From Phlyctochytrium arcticum (taxonomy: Eukaryota > Chytridiomycota > Chytridiomycetes > Chytridiales > Chytridiaceae), in assembly GCA_025602905.1 (NCBI GenBank), contig JAHLKI010000001.1:2356001-2420000 (forward strand): a stretch of DNA of 64,000 bases, written 5' to 3'. Every line of letters starts with the position of its first letter. Position 1 is the stretch's first letter. Of this stretch, positions 57,272 to 64,000 are shown one piece after another. The notes under the pieces were generated by a model. The model did no database searches, was not told where the DNA came from, and was given only the letters and a program-made list of their open reading frames with translations. A program made the position numbers and the translations under genes.

Positions 57272-59236
57272 ATGGCCAGCTCGCTCCCTTTCCGGGTGTC
57301 CCTGTTCCGTCTCTTCCATTTCACCGCTGTTCTGGTCCTGTACCTTCTTCTACAAGTTCAGCAAACTGAGTCAGCCACTCTCGACGAAGAACAGATTGCC
57401 AATGTTGCGTTTCGCGTGCAGCGGGACGTCTCAATTGCACTCCCCATTGACCGTGTCGTCGGTCCCGGAATCTACCTTGCCGACGCCCTACTGGGCGGCA
57501 ACTTTACTCAAGCCGCCTTTGCTCAAACGGACGGTCTCCTGCTAAATTATGTCAAAAGAATCATTGTCGATATCTATTGGGACAGATCCCGGCTGCTTTG
57601 GCAACTCTGTCCTCAGGTATATCCCGCTAATGTCACCGCAGAAACGGTAGCAAATGCCACGGCAACTGTGTTTGCCGAGGAGATGACGATGGGAAATGTC
57701 ACTTGCTCGGTGGTACCCATCACAGTGGCGGATGTGGGGACATCATTGCGGAGGTCGCTTGTATCAAGCCAGGGTGGGGAGAGCAAAAACTCGGTTATTG
57801 CGCTGATATTGAACTTGCATGATCTGAATGTCACCGTCTCGAATGCAACGGTGATGACAAACTCGACGGGATGGTTTCTTAGCGAGCAGCTGGCAGGGAA
57901 TGGGCTGTTTACTCCTGCCATGTTGCGGGCGTTTCGGGAGCACGATCTGGAAAATGAGACATCCTCGTATTTTGACATTGTGGTAGATCCAGTGACTGGA
58001 AAGAGAACTACTCCAAATGGATGGCCAATGGGAAGCAGCCTGATCAATAGTGGAACGCAAATGCTTGTTGGCTTTGGCGAAAATACGCTGGACAATGCGT
58101 CTGGATATAACATTTCGGTGGACTCCGAAGTTATTTTCTCTGCCGAGATGCTACAAGGCGTACCCAGACTGAACACTTCCTTGTTACAGCCGGGACCTAC
58201 CTCCACGCTAAGTTCCTGCGCGTTTCCTGGTGGTAACATCGCTATGACGGCTATCGGTCCAGCCGGTGCAGATAGCCGCTTCTCGGTAGCGTCCAATTCA
58301 ACCAATAGCGGCCAAACTCTGGTCTCTTGGTCCTTTCCGTATATATCCGACACACCTGAACTCCCTTTCACCCCATCGATGTTGACGCCATACGTGGAGT
58401 GCGGGTTTCAACCGCTTTTGCGTACTCGGTTTAATGCAAACTTCATCAACTCCAGTATTTGGAGTTGGGAGTTTGGTGAGCCCGGTACCACCGGTGTGGG
58501 ACTGGACTGCGCAGCGATGAATGCCGCATCGGGAAAATGGATTTCTGATCGATGCCAGATAACACTGCCAGCTGCTTGTCAACGACGAGGATCAGATCCT
58601 CAACCGTTCGATGTGAGTACCATTCTTACATTCTATGATTATCAGTGTGTAGAACTCAGTGCTTTTTCGCACGCTAGTGGATCATTTCGAATACGCAATC
58701 GACATTTGAGGATGCAACTCAAAGTTGTCCTGCGCCGTACGAGTTTAGTGTTCCGCGGACTCCACAAGAACAACGTGCTCTTGTTGAAGTTGTCGGACGC
58801 GTCAATGCCAACGCGGGAGGAAATCTGGCAAGGAGGGCCCTAGCTGTGCCCAAAGTATGGATCAATTTACATCAAGTTCTCCCCACCTGTTGGGTGGTCG
58901 GTTTCCGTGGCATTTGCCCCTATCGGATAGTGGTAAGTCTGCATTTCTTCACGAGTTCTACATATCTGAGATACTGTATGCGTAGGATACGACGCCTCGT
59001 GAGATTATTGGCGCAACTTTGAAGCAGGGAATCGTCATCATTCTTATCTTCGGCCTATTCCTATTTTTCAAGTGTCGTCGGCAACTACGCGTTAGTCGCT
59101 TGAATCGCCGGAAAGCTGAGGTGCGAAGAAAGATTCGTCAACAAGAGTATACAACTGTGCCGGTATGTTTCGCGCTTGTGGACTAGACCATTATCGCCTT
59201 AGAAAAGCAAACAATTAACCATTCTGATAGGCTTAA
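57272..59236 (+). CDS. MTC6: MTC6-like membrane glycoprotein
   Basis: Type-I membrane protein related to fungal Mtc6 (maintenance of telomere capping; biochemical function unknown). ATG 57272 (MASSLPFRVSLFRLFHFTAV) gives a signal peptide. The lumenal domain has family features: the opening QRDVSIALPIDRVVGPGIYL, VDIYWDRSRLLWQLCP, many N-x-S/T sites (for example ANVTAETVANATAT), and the lectin-like block WSWEFGEPGTTGVGLDCAAM with CQITLPAACQRRG. After an intron, EDATQSCPAPYEFSVPRTPQ and VWINLHQVLPTCWVVG continue the match. A single span (GIVIILIFGLFLFFKC) precedes a basic cytosolic tail ending EYTTVPA, TAA 59234-59236, with the last base pairs spliced from 59231. MTC6 similarity is from memory. 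Confidence 0.8.
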
Positions 59237-59383
59237 ACGTGTGCATTTGCCCTCATCAAAAAACATTCTCATTCAGGGTAATACGTCCCATCTCATTCGG
59301 TCTGCCAGATGCGTTCGATTGCCAATCAACCATTTATGATGTACAATGATATCCTAAATACATCCACTTTCCCATCTCAAACT

Positions 59384-62300
59384 TCACGGCATGCCAAACT
59401 CCCGTCGAATATGCTCAACGACCTTAACCCCTCGCAAGTGGTCAGCCTCCAGCTTCATCAGTGCATCCCTTCTTTCTTGCTGATCTTTCAGCGTAAGCTC
59501 CCGATCAATTAATCGTTTCCCGCCAGCAGGATGGATGAGCGCGCCAGACTGGGTGGACGCTCCGAAGGTCGTGGCCAAATTTGGCAGAGAATGATGTGTT
59601 GTGGGAGGGGAAGCCAGAGATTTGAGTAGGTTTGATGTTGGTTGTTTCGTTCTCAGACCTGGGTTATTTCTTTTCTTCAGTACAGTTGCTGCATACGCTC
59701 GCATCTAAAATTTCTTGTTTAATTACATCTTCTACGTGATAAGAACTCAAATGTCTTACCTTTTCGCGCTTAGCATTAGCAGCTTCCACCCGATCATCGA
59801 TTGGTATAAATCCCAAAGACTTGCTCACCCGTCTCACCAACCCGCGTTGCCGTTCTGCCAGTTCCGAAATACCTGGAGGCTGGGCTGACTCGGCTGCTTC
59901 CGATTGATTGGCATTTTTTGGCTGAAGACTCTCGACGGAAGGGGCAAGAGAAAGGCCACCTGGAGCAGGTCTTGGTTCCGAGTTGGGAGGTGGGGAAGTC
60001 AGAAATACAGACAGAGGCTTTTGAGTGCGGGAAGCGGGGTTGAGGTAGTGGTATGCACCAGGAAGTGCAGATCTGGACGTGGATGATGTCAGGACAGTCG
60101 GTGCTGGAGACGCCCCATCTTCTTCTCCATCAGAATGCTCAAAGTACTTTCCGCGACGGCGGACGGGAGTCGGCTCGGTTGACTGAGAAGGGCTCTTGAG
60201 GTTCGGAGATGACGAAGATGAGGTGTTGGCTTTGCGGAGTGTATGTTTTGCTCGCTCACGGACAGATGCCGCGTATAGTTTTTGACGCTGCCACTTGTCT
60301 AAGCGGGCAAGGTAGAGCGGATTGTGGGTGTCAGGGCCTAGGGAGCCTAGCTGGGCTGGTGGGGAAGGAGGCGCCGGTCTGGGTATAACTGACGTCGCCT
60401 TTGGGACCGGGGTTGCTCCGTCGTTTATAGATGCGGGGCCTGGATGTGGGTTTGAGATGGATGGCGAAGGGGCTGGTAGCTGGCTGGTCAGGGTGGGATG
60501 GGCAGCCGGGTGAATGGGGGGCAAGGAAAGCGGAGGCGCTGCTGCAACAGGAGCAGATTCCGTGATCAGAGCCGGAACAGAGGATAGGTTGGCCATATAC
60601 GCAGGGTGCGTTTGGACTCCGGCCATCCCCGGAGCAGGCTGCGGGCGACTCACTGGAGGGTGCATGTAGTGTGGAGCTGGAGCAACTGCGGAAGGTGCAC
60701 CAGAGAAACGCTGCTGAAGAGGGAACAGATGTGAAAGAGATTGGGTGCTATGCATAGTTGGTGGTTTGCGCCCAGTCCAGAGAGGTGAAGGTACTGGGCG
60801 GTAATTCCCTGGACTTGGTGATGGTTGTGGACGCTGCTGCTGCTGCATGTATGGAGATGCGAGTGATGGTGCTGACGCATACTGCGCATGTTGCGGCTGA
60901 TGATAGTGATGGTGGGGATGTGATGGTGCAGCTGTGAGGTTGGGTGTAGAAGAGTAATGACCATGCTGATACATAGAAGCTGGACCTGGAGACGCGCCAG
61001 GCTGAGTATGATGAAATGGCCGAGGGGTATAGGTGGTGGCTCGGCTTGAAGCTCCTGATCGTGCATAGTGAGATACAGGCGTGGGGGATGGCTGGTTTAT
61101 TGGGATGGCCGGTACAGAGTATCGTCCAGTGTGATGAAAAGTAGAAGTAGGCGCGTCAGGAGGGTATGCAATTGGAACGGGTGTGCGCGGCTGTAGTGCA
61201 TGTCGCTTGAAATGCATGGATTCATCGCTTGCCGGCTGGTGGGGATATTTGAATTCATTCTTGAGAGAGAACAGGTCTGCAGAAGAGGGACGAATGGAGA
61301 TATCATAGTCTTCCGGGTTCATCGACACTGAGCTTTGCGAATTAGCCGACGCGTTGGGGGTGCTAGCAGTCGACAAGGTAAGAATTCCTCCACTATGCGA
61401 CGGTGGTCCGCCGTTTAAATTCCAAAGAGCTGCTTGCACTGCCTGCGTCATCTCCGTCATTGCAGTAGGTCCCCATTTCGGATACTCTCTCAGGACCCGC
61501 AAAGCTGCAGCGCGCAGTCCAGCTGTTGGCCGGGATGATACAGCTGCGGCCTCCGTTAGAGCGGCCAGAAGGGCGATACCTTCGGTCTCGTGTGAAGTAG
61601 GTAGATCCACAATTGTGTCGGTAAGAAATCTATATACAAGTCATTCTTTGTTTAGGGAACTCTGGGATTGTGATATTGGGTAAGGGGGATGTCATTACCT
61701 CGACGAAACAGAAGCAGGAGTTGTGGAGTTTGCTGGAGCACATGCAGCCGAGTTCGACTGCTTTTCGCCAGCTTCTGCCCTTGTTGTGCGCTTTCCCTGA
61801 TGATTAGGTTTTCTGCTCTGCCCTCCTTCCACTGCATGTTCTCCATGCCTCTGTGAAAGCACATCGATTTCTGCAGCTGGGGCCACATTTGCCCCCGTTT
61901 TACGCGTTCCTCCCGCTGGCTTTTCCATCTTCTCTGGCCTCTTCCCAGTCTGACCCATCATTGCGGCCTGTGAAGCTGCAGCGTTCCTGGCGGTGGTCGT
62001 ACCCTGCGATTTGGGCCTACTAGCTCGGCGACGGTATTTCACCCGTGGTTTCCGAGATGAGGCAGGAGAGTAACCAATTCTTGGACATGATTTCCAGCGC
62101 CGGCCCGGGGAGTTTGGTACAAGGGCAATCTTTACACTGGTACGGCGGGACTTTGATGCGGACAGGTCGCCGACTGATCTTGATTGGAGTGTACGTAGCG
62201 ACGGTGTAGAGGTGCCTTCGGCCGAGCTACTTTGAAGAATTAGAGGGGCGTTCCTTCGTTTTCCCGTTCTTCGTCGCATTGTGAGTATCCGAGGTGCTAG

Positions 62301-62597
62301 CTATTTGATGTTAAAGTATGAAGGTGAGTTCGCATTCTCTCACACTGATTTGAAAACGACAACCAGTACCTTGGCCAAAAAAGCATCGTGAGCGGCGTTG
62401 GCCTTGTATACAGCTGAGTTCAATGACCCTCCCTCCTTCTCTCTCACTTCATTTGTACTGAGGAAGGCAGCGGATTCTCCAGTGCGCACATCGTCGACGG
62501 TATCGCGGTGAACATAGACGCGCTGTTTGGAGTGCCCTTTGCCGACAACAGCTTCGTTGTTGTTTACTGAGCCGGAGCCAGCGACAGCCGTACTCAT
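59384..62597 (-). CDS. Large disordered Pro/His/Ser-rich protein of unknown function
   Basis: Four exons from ATG 62597 (MSTAVAGSGSVNNNEAVVGK). The first exon has VYVHRDTVDDVRTGESAAFL. A basic second exon begins after the intron at about 62283-62366 and ends at 61699 (RRSRQ-type basic clusters). Exon 3 (about 61631-59761) encodes FLTDTIVDLPTSHETEGIAL and a helical LRAAALRVLREYPKWGPTAM, then roughly 450 residues rich in Pro, His, Ser, Gln and Tyr. Exon 4 (59704-59384) ends DRELTLKDQQERRDALMKLE and a helical tail. Total about 1,000 residues. I do not recognise it. The folded-looking ends and the disordered middle suggest a nuclear scaffold or co-regulator, which is inference. Confidence 0.6.
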
Positions 62598-63066
62598 GGC
62601 TGGTCTCTAGACTTTAACTGGTACGCAACGGCTGTCCTGCAACGAGGGGAGGGTTCCCCCGGAGTATTCGCATAGATCTAAATTGAGTTAGGGTTCGGCG
62701 GCGATTCGCTTACTTAATTTGTGGCGTGTGGCGCGCTCCGAGAGGCTTCTCCCTGGGCTTCTCCCTGTTCTCTTGCCGAAAGTTCCCGGATATGGCCCTG
62801 CCGCGCCAGTAGATCTGTTGATATCAACGGCTGGAAGAGACGAAATTCGCAGGTACGGCCTTCGCAACCCTTGAAGGCATCTGTTTAGTTTGCGTCAGTT
62901 TTGTCTTAATTCTTTGCAACCATCGGGCAGGCGCGGAACAATCGTCCTCACTGCCACAATTTCCGTTGGCCAAGTCGAACCCTTGGGAACGAGACAACGC
63001 GCTGTGATCGTCGCAAAGTTAAGTACAACACCACGTCCTGGACCCCATAGCGTTCTTTTTTTGGCC
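62598..63066. other. 5' flank of the unknown minus-strand gene
   Basis: About 470 bp upstream of the gene at 62597 with no supported coding. A CTTCTCCCTGGG/CTTCTCCCTG tandem lies at about 62743-62770. Confidence 0.4.
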
Positions 63067-63652
63067 CCTATTGGTAGATGGCCTAGTAGCCAGCGGCCTA
63101 GTTTTCGTTTAATTCCTACTTGGAATTGTTGAAGAACGACTTGACTGTGTATCACTGGGGCCCACGTACTAGTCGCTATGGCCAGCGAAACCAGATATTG
63201 TTCGTTTTTCCAACATCGTTCACTGGGTCTTCCTGGTGAAACCCCATCTATCAAATGCTTGGAAGACTGACAGCTGACCTGCGCACCACTGGAGCCCACG
63301 CACTAGTTGCTATGGCCAGAGGGAGACATAGGCTGGCTTTTTTCCAGTGGCTACCCATTCTTGACCCTATTGGTAGGTGGCCTAGTAGCCAGCAGCCTAA
63401 GTTTTCGTTTAATTCCGACTTGGAATTGTTGAAGAGCGACTTGACTGTGTATCACTGGGGCCCACGTACTAGTTGCTATGGCCAGCGAAACATAGACATT
63501 GTTCCTTTTTCCTACATCGATCACTGCGTCTGCTGGTGAAACCCCATCTATCGAATGCTTGGAAGACTGACAGCTGACCTGCGCACCACTGGAGCCCACG
63601 CACTAGTTGCTATGGCCAGAGGGAGACATAGGCTGGCTTTTTTCCAGTGTCA
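63067..63652. repeat. Tandem duplication, 299 bp unit, two copies
   Basis: The sequence from CCTATTGGTAG to TTTTTTCCAGTG occurs twice back to back (about 63067-63353 and 63366-63652, offset 299). The copies are highly similar, with scattered substitutions. Inside each unit, the words CACTGG-GCCCACG-ACTAGT-GCTATGGCCAG occur twice about 130 bp apart, so the unit itself contains an older duplication. No ORF matches a known family. Confidence 0.9.
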
Positions 63653-63757
63653 AGTTTGGGCGTGGGGAACTTTTGGGAGTTGTGAAGTGTCATGAACTTA
63701 CTCGTCGCTTTGTATTCTTCTCTTTCGCACTTTTTGAGCAAACTTTAGACACTTCAA

Positions 63758-63934
63758 ATGCTACCGGTTAACCCCCCAGTTTCATGCTTGCGGGCCTTGG
63801 TGCGGCGTACCCCACCCTTCGCCGGAGCACCGGCTGGCATCTGTCCTGCTCTACATCTCGTCTCAGACCTCGTCTCTGATCGATTTCACAACACTAACCA
63901 AGCGCTTCTACCAATCACCGGGAAAATCGCGTAA
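63758..63934 (+). CDS. Short ORF at the right edge, possibly a first exon
   Basis: ATG 63758 opens 58 codons (MLPVNPPVSCLRALVRRTPP then Ala/Pro/Leu-rich). The Arg/Leu/Ala/Ser composition without acidic residues in the first 40 positions resembles a mitochondrial targeting peptide. It may be the start of a gene continuing beyond the window, or chance. Confidence 0.2.
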   Translation: MLPVNPPVSCLRALVRRTPPFAGAPAGICPALHLVSDLVSDRFHNTNQALLPITGKIA

Positions 63935-64000
63935 AGAATTGTTCAATTTCATAGAATCAAAAGTATATGTACTAAAGCAGGCCAGAATCTTAGATTAGTT

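Noticed and set aside
57613..58371. 252-codon minus-strand frame
   Set aside because: Antisense shadow of the MTC6-like gene, which has signal peptide, glycosylation sites and family motifs on the plus strand.
1..64000. tRNA, 5S rRNA or snRNA genes
   Set aside because: Scanned by eye for B-box (GGTTCGANNCC) with cloverleaf context on both strands; none convincing. A tRNAscan-SE/Infernal run would be decisive.

Overview
The window is nuclear DNA of a fungus. Genes are compact and mostly broken by short (about 45-80 bp) GT-AG introns. They include fungal hallmarks: a Chs7-type chitin-synthase chaperone, an MTC6-like membrane protein, and a CGR1 ribosome-biogenesis protein. Two other traits point away from Dikarya and toward an early-diverging, probably chytrid-like lineage: a complete mitochondrial propionyl-CoA carboxylase (both subunits) and a homologue of the KICSTOR subunit KICS2 (C12orf66), which yeasts lack. 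The species cannot be named from the sequence alone.

Layout, left to right. 1-7.1 kb: 5' part of 6-phosphofructo-2-kinase/fructose-2,6-bisphosphatase (-), the KICS2 homologue (-), a Rim2/NAD-type mitochondrial carrier (+), and a B-type-like cyclin (-). 7.4-16.6 kb: cullin-3 (+), an unidentified four-TM protein (-), CHS7 (+), a PP2C phosphatase (+), and mitochondrial inner membrane peptidase IMP1 (-). 16.8-30.2 kb: a TFIIIC90-type subunit of TFIIIC (+), an unidentified disordered protein (-), a 2.2 kb gene-poor stretch, and the very large rRNA-processing factor RRP5 (+). 30.2-38.6 kb is the accessory part of the window. It has no recognisable gene, two near-identical ~409 bp direct repeats 5.8 kb apart, GC-rich hairpin repeats, tandem repeats, a (TTCG)n microsatellite and some weak coding traces.

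38.6-64 kb is gene-dense again. It holds CGR1 (-), an SREK1-like SR protein (+), a membrane-anchored alpha/beta hydrolase that lacks its nucleophile (-), an Avo2-like ankyrin protein (+), and a carnitine/acylcarnitine-type mitochondrial carrier (-). Next come PCCB (-), the AAA extractase MSP1 (+) and PCCA (+), followed by a FAAH-like amidase (+), MTC6 (+), and a large Pro/His-rich unknown protein (-). The right end carries a 299 bp tandem duplication.

Functional themes: mitochondrial import, metabolism and quality control (two carriers, IMP1, MSP1, PCCA/PCCB); ribosome and Pol III output (RRP5, CGR1, TFIIIC90); and TOR signalling (KICS2, Avo2-like). PCCB and PCCA lie either side of MSP1, so this locus encodes the whole carboxylase holoenzyme. 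Exon boundaries were read by eye from splice sites and reading frames. Gene ends are firmer than internal junctions.
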